Positions 1 through 10,079 of a stretch of DNA of 64,000 nt are shown in pieces. Every line of letters begins with the position of its first letter. Positions within the stretch are counted from its first letter, which is position 1. Position numbers and translations under genes: made by a program. The DNA comes from Okapia johnstoni (taxonomy: Eukaryota; Chordata; Mammalia; Artiodactyla; Giraffidae). The stretch lies in NCBI GenBank assembly GCA_024291935.2, contig CM044305.1:89272397-89336396 (forward strand), given 5' to 3'. The notes under the pieces were generated by a model. That model did no database searches. It saw nothing but the letters and a program-made list of their open reading frames with translations, and had not been told where the DNA came from.

Positions 1-32
1 AGCATGTTTCAAGTATCAGTGTGTGTGTTTGT

Positions 33-123
33 GTGCTCAGTCACTCAGTTGTGTCTGACTGTTTGTGGCCCCATAGACTGTAGCCCGCCAGGCTTCTCTG
101 CCCATGGAATTTTCCAGGCAAGA
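33..123 (-). mobile_element. Bov-tA-type SINE fragment
   Basis: Antisense copy of the shared Bov-tA/BovB tail, recognised by the complement of the tract that reads 'gtgtctgact..tagcccgccaggct'. It stops after the 'ttttccaggcaag' block, so only the 3' part of the SINE is present and the tRNA-related head is missing. Confidence 0.75.
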
Positions 124-563
124 TCAATACAGTAGTGTTCAGTATAGTCATATGCGGTATATTAGATCTCCAGAACTTGAATCTTTGTGCCCTTTGACCA
201 GCATCTCCCCATTTTCCCCAAACCTTGGCATGCCTGGCAAATGCCTGGCAACCACAGTTCTACTCTATTCCTCTATGAGTTGAACTCTTTTAGATTCCAC
301 ATATAAGTGAGATCATGCTGTATTTGCCTCTGTTAGGCTTATTTCACTTAGCATAATGTCCTTTGGGTTCAGTTTCATTTCCTTTGGTTAAATACACAGA
401 AGTGAGACTGCTGGATCATAGAGTAGTTCTATTTTTAATTTTCTTGAGAAAACTTCATTCTGTTTTCCATACTGATTGTTTCAAAGTACATTCTCACCAG
501 CAGTGTGGAAGGATTCCCTTTTCGCCATATCCTCACCAATACTTGTTATCTCTTGTCTTTTTG
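124..563 (-). mobile_element. Old L1 3' end, antisense (first part)
   Basis: The L1 3' UTR and the end of ORF2 read on the minus strand. The stretch with 'attccacatataagtgagatc' is the typical antisense L1 3' UTR, and the following section (around 390-545) is antisense ORF2 C-terminus. It is interrupted by a younger L1-BT tail and resumes near 693. Confidence 0.75.
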
Positions 564-692
564 TTTTTAATTATTTATTTTAATTGGAGTCTAATTACTT
601 TACAATATTGTAGCGGTTTTTGCCATACATTGACATGAATCAGCCATGGGTGTACATGTGTTCCCCATCCTGAACCCCCCTCCCACCTCCCT
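564..692 (-). mobile_element. L1-BT 3' tail inserted in older L1
   Basis: A short antisense ruminant L1 3' terminus. It starts with the complement of the A-rich end and continues with 'tacattgacatgaatcagcc', a block that recurs at 51,820 and, in the sense direction, at 16,110 and 18,700. Older L1 sequence flanks it on both sides, so it is a nested insertion. Confidence 0.75.
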
Positions 693-779
693 TTGCCTTT
701 TCTTTAATAGCAATTCTAACAGATGTGGTGATATCTTGATTGTGGTTTTGATTTGCATATCCCTGAGGATTAGTGTCAG
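693..779 (-). mobile_element. Old L1, antisense (second part)
   Basis: Continuation of the antisense L1 ORF2 tail broken by the insertion just upstream. The words 'gtggttttgatttgcat' are typical of antisense L1 ORF2 ends. Confidence 0.65.
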
Positions 780-1147
780 ACTATTTTTTTGGGCTCCAAA
801 ATCACTGCTGATGGTGATTGCAGCCATGAAATTAGAAGACCCTTACTTCTTGGAAGGAAAGTTATGGCCAACCTAGACAGCATATTAAAAATCAGAGACA
901 TTACTTTGCCAACAAAGGTCCGTCTAGTCACGGCTATGGTTTTTCCAGTAGTCATGTGTGGATGTGAGAGTTGGACTATAAAGAAAGCTGAGTGCTGAAG
1001 AATTGATGCTTTTGAATTGTGGTGTTGGAGAAGACTCTTAAGAGTCCCTTGGACTGCAAGGAGATCCAACCAGTCCATCCTAAAGGAAATCAGTCCTGGG
1101 TGTTCATTGGAAGGACTGATGTTGAAGCTGAAACTCCAATACTTTGG
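780..1147 (+). mobile_element. BovB (RTE) 3' segment
   Basis: Sense BovB sequence covering the end of the reverse-transcriptase ORF and the downstream region. The same blocks occur in the other BovB copies of this window (13,485-14,755; 32,560-33,009). It ends abruptly at 'ccaatactttgg', before the BovB terminal repeat, where the provirus-like sequence begins. The 5' half is also absent. Confidence 0.85.
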
Positions 1148-1350
1148 AGGGAGGGAGGGGCCACCTGGGAAGATATTGGGTGGCTATTTTACAAGGCCTC
1201 AAGAGGGGGGCCCGAAAACCTATGAATATAGCAAAACCCTCTGAAGTGATTCGAAGGGAAACTGAATCACCCTCTGAGTTCTACGAAAGACTGTGCGAGG
1301 CCTATAGACTTTATACGCCAATAAATCCAGAGGCCTCTGGGTCTCAAATG
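1148..1350 (+). pseudogene. ERV gag (capsid) remnant
   Basis: An open stretch of about 65 codons reads as the C-terminal half of a gammaretroviral capsid domain, including a segment with the residues ESPSEF..ERL..AYR that is typical of the major homology region neighbourhood. Matrix, p12-like and nucleocapsid parts are absent. Similarity is from memory of the family, not from a search. Confidence 0.75.
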
Positions 1351-1389
1351 GTGATAAATCAGTCTTTGTGTCTCAAGCCTACCCCGAAA

Positions 1390-1628
1390 ATGTCAGATGG
1401 GGGGGCACCAAGTGACTCATGAAGTTTTATACACCCCTGAATGCCCAGTACCTTTGTTGGGAAGAGACTTGCTGTCTAAATTGGGGGCACAAGTGACCTT
1501 TTCCTCTCCACGAAAGACCCACTCTTTGAGTGGGCTCAACCACCTATTTACTCTCCCTCTCGGTAACCCCTCAAGATGAAAGGAGGTTGCACGATCTCCT
1601 GGAAGGGAAACCAGATGGGCTAAACAGT

Positions 1629-1629
<1 letters not shown>
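1390..1629 (+). pseudogene. ERV protease end and start of RT remnant
   Basis: The residues CPVPLLGRDLL are the family's protease C-terminal signature next to the RT start. The active-site part of the protease is missing. The following sequence reads as the N-terminal RT linker in more than one frame before the AG repeat interrupts it. Confidence 0.7.

Positions 1630-1699
<70 letters not shown>
1629..1699. repeat. (AG)n microsatellite, about 71 bp, pure
   Basis: About 35 uninterrupted AG units sit inside the pol remnant of the provirus. They create artificial Arg-Glu and Ser-Leu reading frames on both strands. Purity suggests a recent and polymorphic tract. Confidence 0.97.
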
Positions 1700-1703
<4 letters not shown>

Positions 1704-2240
1704 TCAATAATTCCCTGAGATCTGGGCAGAGGACAACCCCCCCACACACACCCGGGGTTGCAAAACAACAAGTCCCGGTGGTAATACAACTCATACCCAG
1801 TACAATTACACCAGCACTCACCTTGGGCCTGCCAGACATTGACTTTTTATGTGACTGTAAAGGACAAGGTGGCTACGGGAGTGTTGTCCCAGACTATGGG
1901 GACATGGGACAGACCCATGGCTTATCTCTTGAAATAGCTGGACAATGTTGCCACTGGGTGGCCGGGATGCTTCTGATTTAATTCAACAGGTATGTAAAGC
2001 TCTAAATATCAAGTGGAAATTACATACAGCATATAGGCCCCAGAGTTCTGGGATGGTGGAACAAACCAACTGGACACTCACCAAGTGGATCATAGAGACT
2101 GACTGCTCCTGGGTGGACTTGCTTCCGACGGCTCTGCTCAGACTCAGGATGACCCCAGATCCCAGGGCTATTCTCTGTACGAAACTGTGTATGGGAGACC
2201 CCCTCCCATAATAAAACAGGTGTCAACAAATTTGCCTCAG
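1700..2240 (+). pseudogene. ERV pol remnant (RT, connection, integrase)
   Basis: Three separated pieces follow one another: an N-terminal RT segment (about 1,705-1,815), an RT connection segment with a premature stop (about 1,830-1,975), and the C-terminal part of the integrase core (about 1,978-2,200) containing YRPQSSG followed by the VEQTN block that holds the catalytic Glu of the DDE triad. The RT catalytic YxDD region, RNase H and the first two integrase acids are deleted. The integrase end shifts frame near 2,200. Confidence 0.75.
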
Positions 2241-3236
2241 GTAAGGGGAGATGACTTATACTTTTATTCAAACTACCCCTACTGCAGTTAAAGTTTGCAG
2301 GTATTGCCCCTTGGATCCATCATATGAAGGTGAAGAGAGTATACCATGCAGAGACCCAGAAAACGCTGAGTGGATTGCCAGAGGGACCCCACTGACCCTC
2401 AAGAAACTAAAGATCATCCTTGAGATGAAGAAGGAAAAGAAGATCCCAGATGAGCCCCTTCAGGATTAAGCCGCATAATCAACTCCTGCTACTTGGCCTC
2501 ATCAACGTGATTTTGAATTTAACTTCCTTTTCAACTCAGGACAATGTATTCATCTCATGGCACATTCCTACACAGACTTCCACAACACCTCCAACTGTTG
2601 AGTGTGTGGGTCTGTGCCTCTGTCTGTGATGGATGGACTTCCCTGGTGGGTGTCACTGCTCCGCCAAGGAGATTTTAAACCACTCTGCTCTTTTCTGGGA
2701 TGACAAAAAGAGACTTTCCTTTCTCTTGTCAATCATAATCTCTCCCTGCTCTCTTGGTGTAAGCCAAACCTATAGTCAATAGACTCCGGTCATGGGGTTA
2801 CATATTATGTAAACACCAGTTTCATAGAAGTAACAAAAGCGGTAATTCAAACTAGAATGGTTTTGGACATGCTCACAGCTGCTCAAGGAGGGACCTGTGC
2901 TATAATTAAGGTTGAATGTTGTGTATATATTCCTGATGTATCTGGCAATGTATCATCTGCTTTACATGACATGAAAAAACCAGGTAAAAGCAATGTAAAA
3001 TTAAAACATTGCTTTCTGGATTTCTGTCCTATCTTGGGTGAAGGGTGATTGGTGGAAAACTATATTTACCGTTGCTATAGTTGCCTTGATAGTTCTGCTT
3101 TGTGGACCCTGCATTTTACAATGTATTATGAACTTTATAACCCAAAGGTTGGTGTCATTCTCCCAAATTGGCAGTTGGAGGGCCAGGGTGCAATATATCC
3201 ATATGAGTGATGCTCATACTATAAGTTAAGAGCATC
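2241..3236 (+). pseudogene. ERV integrase tail and env remnant
   Basis: About 2,265-2,400 reads as the integrase C-terminus. About 2,460-3,230 contains env pieces: a weak leader-like hydrophobic stretch near 2,480, then a transmembrane-subunit part with an AAQGG-type segment and paired cysteines (2,857-2,990), and a hydrophobic membrane span (about 3,060-3,130). Stops and frame changes break it repeatedly and most of the surface subunit is gone, so no Env protein can be made. Confidence 0.7.
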
Positions 3237-3237
3237 A

Positions 3238-3249
3238 AGAGGGGGGGAA
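3238..3249 (+). promoter_or_regulatory. ERV polypurine tract
   Basis: An uninterrupted purine run (agaggggggga) lies immediately before the inferred LTR start, where the plus-strand primer of a retrovirus is expected. Confidence 0.75.
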
Positions 3250-3637
3250 TGAAGGAGGAAACAGACAGAACAGGCTCTGTCTTGAAAGCAGGACTCCATC
3301 TTGGGGCGGACTGTGGACTTTGAGCTTACGCCCAGTATCTATGGAAACGACATACCAACTGGAAAACCAGGCCCCCGGAAGGAAGAGCCCCAGGGCTCGT
3401 ACCTAGACTCTCCCTCACCTAAAACAATACCCTAATTATCTGTGTAACCAATAGAATCATACATTCTATTATGCTTATTGGGGTATGACCACAGGCCTAT
3501 TGATGACTGTCCATTGTTAAGTACCTAGGCTTAAGACATATGAATCACGGGTTAACTTTGATTGTATCTTTCTTTTCCTTTGTTCAGACTTGTTTCAGGG
3601 AATTTGGGGAGGTGGGTTTGGGCGCGTACACTTAGGG

Positions 3638-3645
3638 TATATAAG
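3638..3645 (+). promoter_or_regulatory. LTR TATA-like box
   Basis: TATATAAG sits about 70 bp upstream of the LTR polyadenylation signal, a normal retroviral U3/R spacing. Confidence 0.6.
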
Positions 3646-3709
3646 GTTTTCACAAAAAATGTTCGGGGTCCTTGGCTAAGAGGAAATTCTGCCTTGGGTT
3701 CACCGGTGT

Positions 3710-3715
3710 AATAAA
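3710..3715 (+). promoter_or_regulatory. LTR polyadenylation signal
   Basis: AATAAA inside the LTR, downstream of the TATA-like box. Confidence 0.6.
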
Positions 3716-3777
3716 CTGCACTCCACTATCTGCATTGCCCTGAGTGAGTTTGTTTCCCGGAATGCATGGCTACAACA

Positions 3778-4018
3778 GCCTGACCTCTATGTGCTTCCAC
3801 TTCTGAGCTGTGTTGTCTTAGGCGAGTTTCCTAACTTCTCTGTGCTTCCATATCTGAGCTGTGTAACCTTAGCAAGTTTGCTAACCTCTCTGTGCTTCCA
3901 CTTCTGAGCTGTATGATCTTAGGCAAGTTGCCTGCTATCTCCTTGCTTCCACTTCTGAGCTGTGTGATCTTAGGCAAGTTGCCTGACATCTCTGTGCTTC
4001 CATATCCGAGCTGTGTTC
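3778..4018 (+). repeat. Tandem array, about 50-bp unit, MIR-core-like
   Basis: About 4.7 copies of a ~50-bp unit. Each contains a variant of 'ctgagctgtgtgatcttagg', then 'caagttgcctgacatctctgtgcttcca'-like words. The units differ by several bases each. The unit resembles the conserved central part of MIR SINEs (the 'tgtgaccttgggcaagt' region), so it may be a tandemly amplified MIR core. It fills the gap between the LTR and the BovB terminus. Confidence 0.8.
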
Positions 4019-4515
4019 AGTTCATTCTCTCAGTCCTGTTCGACTCTTTGTGACCCCATGGCCTGCAGCATGCCAGGCTTCCCTGTCCATCACCAACTCC
4101 CAGAGCTTTCTCAAACTCATGTCCATCGAGTCAGTGATGCCATCCAACCATCTCATCCTCTGTCGTCTCCGTGTCCTCCTGTCTTTAACCTTTCCCAGCA
4201 TCAGAGTCTTTTCCAGTGAGTCAGTTTCTTTGCATCAGGTGGCCAGAGTATTGGAGGTCCAGCTTCAGCATCTGTCCTTCCAACGAATATTCAGGACTGA
4301 GTTCCTTTAGGATGGGCTGGTTGGATCTCCTTGCAGTCCAAGGGACTCTCAAGAGTTTTCTCCAACACCATAGTTTAAAAGCATCAATTCTTCTGCACTC
4401 AGCTTTGTTTATAGTCCAACTCCATACATGACTACTGGAAAAACCAGAGCTTTGACTAGACGGACCTTTGTTAGCAAAGGAATGTCTCTGCTTTTTAATA
4501 TGCTATCTAGGTTGG

Positions 4516-5013
4516 TCATAGCTTTTCTTCCAAGGAGCAAGCATCTTTTAATTTCATTGCTGCAGTGATTTTGGAGCCCAAGAAAATAAAGTCTGTCACT
4601 GTTTCCATTGTTTCCCCATCTATTTGCCATGAAATGTTGGGACCGGATGCCATAATGTTAGGTTTTTGAATGTTGAATTTTAAGCCAGCTTTTTCATTCT
4701 CCTCTTTCACTTTCATCAAGAGGCTCTTTAGTTCCTCTTTGCTTGCTGCCATAAAGGTGGTGTCATCTGCATATCTGAGGTTATTGATATTTCTCCTGGC
4801 AATCTTGATTCCAGCTTGTGCTTCATCCAGCCCAGCATTTCGCATGATATAATCTGCATATAAGTTAAATAAGCAAGATGACAATATACAGCCTTGACAT
4901 ACTCCTTTCCCAATTTGGAACCAGTCCATTGTTTCATGTCTGGTTCTAACCGTTGCTTCTTGACCTGGGTACAGATTTCTCAGGAGGCAGGTAAGGTGGT
5001 CTGGTATTCCCAT
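4516..5013 (-). pseudogene. BovB reverse transcriptase fragment
   Basis: The longest open frame of this BovB, about 165 codons. It contains the palm motifs QGCILSSCLFNLYADY and LRYADDTTFMA, in which YADD is the catalytic metal-binding pair, and ends in the thumb region (FLGSKIT). In the intact protein this activity copies BovB RNA at a nicked target. Here the frame is cut on both sides by frameshifts, so it is a remnant. Confidence 0.88.
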
Positions 5014-5763
5014 CTCTTTAAGAATGTTCCACAGTTTGTTGTGATCTACACAGTCAAAGGCTTTGGGGTAGTCAATAAAACAGAAGTAGATGTTTTTCTG
5101 GAACTCTCTTGCTTTTTCTATGATCCAATGGATGTTGGCAATTTGATCTCTGATTCCTCTGCCTTTTCTAAATCCAGCTTGAAAATCTGGACATTATTGG
5201 TTCACATACTGTTGAAGCCTAGCTTGTGAGAATTTTGAGCATTACTTTGCTAGCATGTGAGAAGAGGGCAGTTGTGCAGTTGTTTGAGCATTCTTTGGCA
5301 TTGCCTTTCTTTGGGATTGGAATGAAAACTGACCTTTTCCAGTCCTGTGGCCACTGCTGAGTTTTCCAAATTTGCTGGCATATGAGGGCAGCCCTTTCAC
5401 AGCATCACCTTTTAGGATTTGAAATAGCTCAACAGGAATCCCACCACCTCCCCTAGCTTTGTTCCGTAGTGATGCTTCCTAAGGCCCATGTGACTTCACC
5501 TTCCAGGATGTCTGGCTCTAGGTGAGTTATCACACCATTGTTATCTGGTTCATGAAGATCTTTTTGTATAGTTCTGTGTATTCTTGCCACCTCTCTTTAG
5601 TATCTTCTGCTTCTGTTAGGTCCATACCATTTCTGTCTTTATTGAGCCCATCTTTGCATGAAATGTTCCCTTGGTATCTCTAATTTTCTTGAAGAGATCT
5701 CAAGTCTTTCCCATTCTATTGTTTTCCTCTATTTCTTTGCATTGATCACTGAGGAAGGCTTTC

Positions 5764-5973
5764 TTATCTCTCCTTGCTATTCTTTGAAACTCTGCATTCA
5801 GGTGGGTATATCTCCTTTTCTCTTTTGCCTTTCACTTTTCTTCTTTTCACAGCTGTTTGTACGGCTTCCTCAGACAACCATTTTGAGTTTTTGCATTTCT
5901 TTTTCTTGGGGATGGTCTTGATCCCTGTCTCCTGTACAGTGTCACGAACCTCTGTCCATAGTTCTTCAGGCAC
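5764..5973 (-). pseudogene. BovB linker between endonuclease and RT
   Basis: About 69 codons with the basic segment KTIPKKKKCKNSKWLSEEA, a conserved part of the BovB ORF between the endonuclease and RT domains. The sequence order agrees with the RT fragment at 4,516-5,013. Confidence 0.75.
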
Positions 5974-6633
5974 TCTATCAGATCAAATCCCTTCAATCTA
6001 TTTGTCACTTCCACTGTATAATTGTCAGGAATTTGATTTAGGTAATACCTGAATTGTCTAGTGGTTTTCCCTACTTTCTTCAGTTTAAGTCTGAATTTGG
6101 CAATAAGGAGTTCATGATCTGAGCCACAGTCAGCTCCCGGTCTTGTTTTTGCTGAGTGTATAGAACTTCTCTGTCTTTGGCTGCAAGAATGTAATCAATC
6201 TGATTTCGGTGTTGACCATCTGGTGATGTCCATGTGTAGAGTAGTCGTCTCTGGTGTTGTTGGAAGAGAGTGTTTGCTACGACAAGTGCATTCTCTTGGC
6301 AAAATGTTGTTAGCCTTTTTCCTACTTCATTTTGTACTCCGAGGCCAAACTTGCCTATTATGGCAGGTATCTCTTGACTTCCTACTTTTGCATTCCAGTC
6401 CCCTATGATGAAAAAGACATCTTTTTTTGGTGTTAGTTCTTGAAGGTCTTGTAGGTCTTCACAGAACCGTTCAACCTCAGCTTTTTCAGCATTAGTGGTT
6501 GGAGTATAGACTTGGATTACTGTGATATTGAATGGTTAGCCTTGGAAACAAACAGAGATAATTCTGTCATTTTGAGACTGCACCCAAGTACTGCATTTCG
6601 GACTCTTCCGTTGACTATGAGGGCTACTCCGTT

Positions 6634-6770
6634 GTACAGTAGACCTCATAACTTATTTACTTTATACATAATAGTTTGTTCCTCTTAATCTCTGACCCCT
6701 TTCTTGCTCTTCTCACCTTCTCTCTTCCCACTAGTAACCACTAGTTAGTTCTCTATATCTGTGAACAGAT
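6634..6770 (-). mobile_element. L1 3' UTR fragment, antisense
   Basis: The words 'gtacagtagacctcataac' and the following pyrimidine-rich sequence match the general antisense L1 3' UTR. It directly abuts the BovB 5' break. Confidence 0.5.
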
Positions 6771-7043
6771 TTATTGGGGACTGGTCACCCACACTTGGAT
6801 TATATTGATGATAAGATGGACCCAGAAATAGTAGAAGCTTATGAAAAGTTTTGTTTGTAACCAGAGCATAAGCAAAAATGGTAAAATTAAATTTCAGCAT
6901 ATACATTTTATAAAGCAGTTTAGATTACGGTGATATATGTTACTAACATATGCAACTTTAATTTTGTTTAATGATCTCTGCCAAAATAAACTTTGTTGCC
7001 TATAATTTGAAATGTATACATAAATGTATATGTATAATAGTTT
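6771..7043. other. No recognisable feature
   Basis: AT-rich sequence without a credible reading frame or repeat that I can name. Confidence 0.5.
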
Positions 7044-7258
7044 ATTGTGTGTCTGGTAGTCGCTCAGTCATGTCCGACTCTTTGGGACCCCATGGACTGT
7101 ATTATACCAGGCTCCTCTATCCATGGAATTCTCCAGGTATGAATACTGGAGTGGGTTGCCATGCCCTTCTCCAGGGGATCTTCCCGACTCAGAGATTGAA
7201 ACTGGGTCTCCCTCATTGCAGGCAGATTCTTTTACCTTTGAGTCACCCAGGAAGCCCC
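7044..7258 (-). mobile_element. Bov-tA SINE, full length
   Basis: Antisense tRNA-Glu-derived SINE. The BovB-like tail is at 7,050-7,190 and the complement of the 'ggggcttcctgggtgactca' head is at the right end. Few indels against the copies at 13,000 and 55,100, so it is a useful reference for local sequence quality. Confidence 0.9.
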
Positions 7259-8149
7259 ATAATTTATTGTGTTCAGTTAATTCCACTGCTTTGGCTGCAT
7301 AACACTGATTTTGAAATAAAAGAAATATTGAAAGTGAATTTTTCCAGCTGATTAGAAGCTTATCCTTTAAATTATACTTTTCTTGGGGGGAAAGTCTTAA
7401 CCTAGAAGTACATATTACTGCAAAATGCAGCTTCCTTTTAAAGGTATTGGTATTATAGCTTTCATTTAGTTTTAAATTATGCCTTGGTGCATTGAGTTTC
7501 AAATATGAATCACAGTCATGAATATCTTTGGCACTGAAGTCTTAGAATATATCACTAATAACCGATTAACATATCCAGATGCTGTTTGATATCAAGGGCA
7601 TCTAAAATGGGATTAAAAAAAAAGACTTAGAACTCCCAACTAAATAACCAAGATTCTTCACTGAGGATTTATTGCAATTCTAGAATTGTTCATTTTTTTT
7701 TTCACCTAACCTCATTCTCTAAAGCCTAGAATATTATTCTGCCTTATTTATATGACTTCACCACTTTTGTTTTATAGCATGAGTTTCTCTGACTTTTCTA
7801 CTAGAGAATTTTACTAGATCTTTGTCACTCAAGTTTCCATCTGCTTTATTATTGATAAAGCTTGAGAATCACTTTTCTAATATGTTTGCTATAATGTGGT
7901 ACCACTCCAGCCCTATTTTAGTAATATTTTTACCTGAAGTCAAAAATCCTTTCCCAACTAACTAAAAGTTAAACTCACATACAGAAGGATTGCTTATAAA
8001 TATGCATGTAAATTGTTTTGTTAATACCACACTGTTTTACATTTGGTACATCTTTGTCTGCTAATATAGTTAGCTTTGTCACTTTTCTGCTTGTTTGTTC
8101 AATCTGGATTAACATTAGAATTTGAAAATAAAATTTAGGTTTGTTTCCT
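7259..8149. other. AT-rich unique stretch
   Basis: About 0.9 kb with no coding frame above background and no repeat I can name. Confidence 0.5.
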
Positions 8150-8803
8150 CTAAAAAAGAAAACACCTAAAAATAGAGCTACCATATTATCCAGCATATCA
8201 AGAAAAGATGAAAACTCTAATAGGAAAATATACATGCACCCCAATGTTCATAGCAGCATTGTTTACAATAGCCAAGACATGGAAACAACCCAAGTGCCCC
8301 TTAACAGACAATTGGCTTAAGAAGATGTGGTATATGTACATACACACACAAAGGAATATTACTCAGCTGTAAAAAAAGAATGTGATATTGCTATTTGCAG
8401 TAACATAGATGGCCCTAGAGAATATTATAATTAGTGAAATAAGTCAGAGAAAGACAAATATTATATGATATTACTTATATATGGAATCTAAAAAATAATA
8501 TGAATGAATCTAAATGCAAACAGAAACAGACTCACAGACATAAAAAACAAACTTATAGTTACGAAAGGGGAAAGAGAGGAGGGGAGGGATAAATTAGGAG
8601 TATGACATTAATAGATACAAACTACTATGTGTAAAAATAGAAAAGCAACAAAGATTTCCTGTATAGCACAGGGTACTACATCAATATCTTGTAATAACCT
8701 ATAGTGGAAAATAACCTGAAAAAAATGTAAAACTGAATCACTATGCTCTATACCTATAACACATTTGTCAACTATACTTCAAGAAAAAAGAAAAAAAAAT
8801 GAT
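8150..8803 (+). mobile_element. L1 3' end, sense
   Basis: Contains the ORF2 C-terminal region ('atgttcatagcagcattgt' near 8,245), the 3' UTR and an A-rich tail near 8,785-8,800. It is heavily diverged. It meets an antisense L1 fragment tail to tail at about 8,805. Confidence 0.85.
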
Positions 8804-9785
8804 ATTATACAGTATTAATCTTTCTCTGAATTTTTTCAATTAGCACAATACCTTCTAAGTCCATCCATGTGGTTGGAAATGGCAAAATTTCATTCTTTAA
8901 TGTCTGAGTAGAATTCCATTGTACACACACCACAACTTCTTTATTTATCTTGAGGGACACTTCAGTTGCTTCTATATCCTGGCAATTGTAAGTAATGCAG
9001 CTATGAACATTGGGGTGCATTTACCTTTTAGAATTAGTGTTTTTTTTTTCAAATATGTACCCAGGTGAGTGTTCTGATTTCATTGATTCAAGATACTCTT
9101 TTCTCCATTATATATTCTTGTATCTTTTGTTGTAGATTAATTGACCATAGGTGTGTGAGTTTATTCTGGGCTGTTTCTTCTGTTCCATTGTTGTATATGT
9201 CTGTTTTTGTACCAATTCCACACTGTCTTTGATTATTGTAGCTTTGTAGTATAGCCTGAAGTCAGGAAGGGTTATGCCTCGTTTTGTTCTTTTTCCTCAA
9301 GATTGCTTTGGCAGTTCTGGGTCTTCTGTGGTTCCATATAAATTTAGGATTATTTGTTCTAGTTCTGTGAGAAATGTCATGGGTGATTTGATAGAGATTG
9401 CATTAAATCTTAGATTTCTTTGAGTAGTATGGCTGTTTTAATAATGTTCATTGTTCCAGTCCAAGAGTATGGGATATCTTTCCATTTCCTTGAATCACTT
9501 TCAGTTTTAAGTTTTCAGCATATTAAGTCTTTCATCTTGTTGGTTTATTCCTAGATTTTTTTAAAACATGATTTTAAAGGAAATTTTTGTTTGCTTTCTA
9601 TTTCTGAGGTTTCATTGTTAATGTATGTTTAAATTTTTGGTGCATTTTGAGTTGAGATTTTTGTATATGGTATAAGATAAGGGTTTAATTTTATTTTCTG
9701 CTTGTGGCTATTCAGTTCCTTGTTCCAGATTACATTTGACTTTAACTCATGTATTTTCTTTTACTCCATGACTTACTTATGCCTC
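8804..9785 (-). mobile_element. L1 3' UTR/ORF2 fragments, antisense
   Basis: Antisense L1. About 8,805-9,030 is the ORF2 end, including the complement of the 'ccaatgttcatagctgcat' block. About 9,060-9,785 is an ORF2 segment from further upstream ('tttgattattgtagctttg'). The jump between the two points to an internal deletion. Confidence 0.8.
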
Positions 9786-10079
9786 TGGCCCTTGTTTACA
9801 GTACACGGACACAGAATTAAACAATTATGCACACGCGCACACACAAATGACAGGGAGGAAAAGGATGACGACTATGAAGAAAGAGAAAGAGACAGGAAAG
9901 AAGAGCCTTTGTAGTTCAGATAAGACTCCAGGGTGGCTCTGCACACAGATGACAAATGCAAAATGCTGAGGTGGGAGTAGGCTTGGTTTTTCAAGGCATG
10001 TCAAAGAGGTAATGTGGCTTACATTCAGGGTTAGGTGATAGTACTTAGAAAGAGCTAGTGAGGCTAGATGGCTAAATTA
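9786..10079. other. No recognisable feature
   Basis: Short purine-rich section near 9,850-9,910 and otherwise unremarkable. No supported gene. Confidence 0.45.

Larger units (their letters stand above)
1148..3777 (+). mobile_element. Gammaretrovirus-like endogenous provirus, internally deleted, 3' LTR only
   Basis: Fragments occur in canonical retroviral order on the plus strand: gag capsid, protease, reverse transcriptase and connection, integrase, env, polypurine tract, LTR. No 5' LTR, leader, matrix or nucleocapsid is visible, and large parts of pol and env are missing. Motif spacing and the pol-env arrangement resemble class I (gamma) elements. Many stops and frameshifts make it non-coding. 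An uninterrupted (AG)n microsatellite lies inside the pol remnant. Placement directly against a truncated BovB suggests loss of the 5' end by deletion. Confidence 0.85.
3250..3777 (+). repeat. ERV 3' LTR
   Basis: About 528 bp starting TGAAGG and ending in ACAACA, directly after the polypurine tract. It has a TATA-like box at 3,638-3,645 and an AATAAA polyadenylation signal at 3,710-3,715, placing U3, R and U5 in the expected order. No matching 5' copy exists in the window, so insertion age cannot be read from LTR divergence. Confidence 0.8.
4013..6633 (-). mobile_element. BovB (RTE) LINE, 5'-truncated, antisense
   Basis: The minus strand runs from endonuclease-domain sequence (about 6,630) through the RT domain to the BovB 3' terminal block at 4,013-4,030. 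Its length of about 2.6 kb compares with roughly 3.2 kb for a full element, so it lacks the 5' end. The RT part keeps the YADD catalytic motif. Frameshifts and stops separate the endonuclease, linker and RT frames, so it is dead. It meets L1 3' UTR sequence at its 5' end. Confidence 0.92.

Noticed and set aside
1417..1839. A 140-codon minus-strand frame with a long Ser-Leu repeat
   Set aside because: It is created by the AG microsatellite inside the ERV pol remnant.
3778..4018. CRISPR-like array
   Set aside because: The repeats are directly adjacent, without unique spacers, imperfect, and resemble a SINE core in a mammalian genome.
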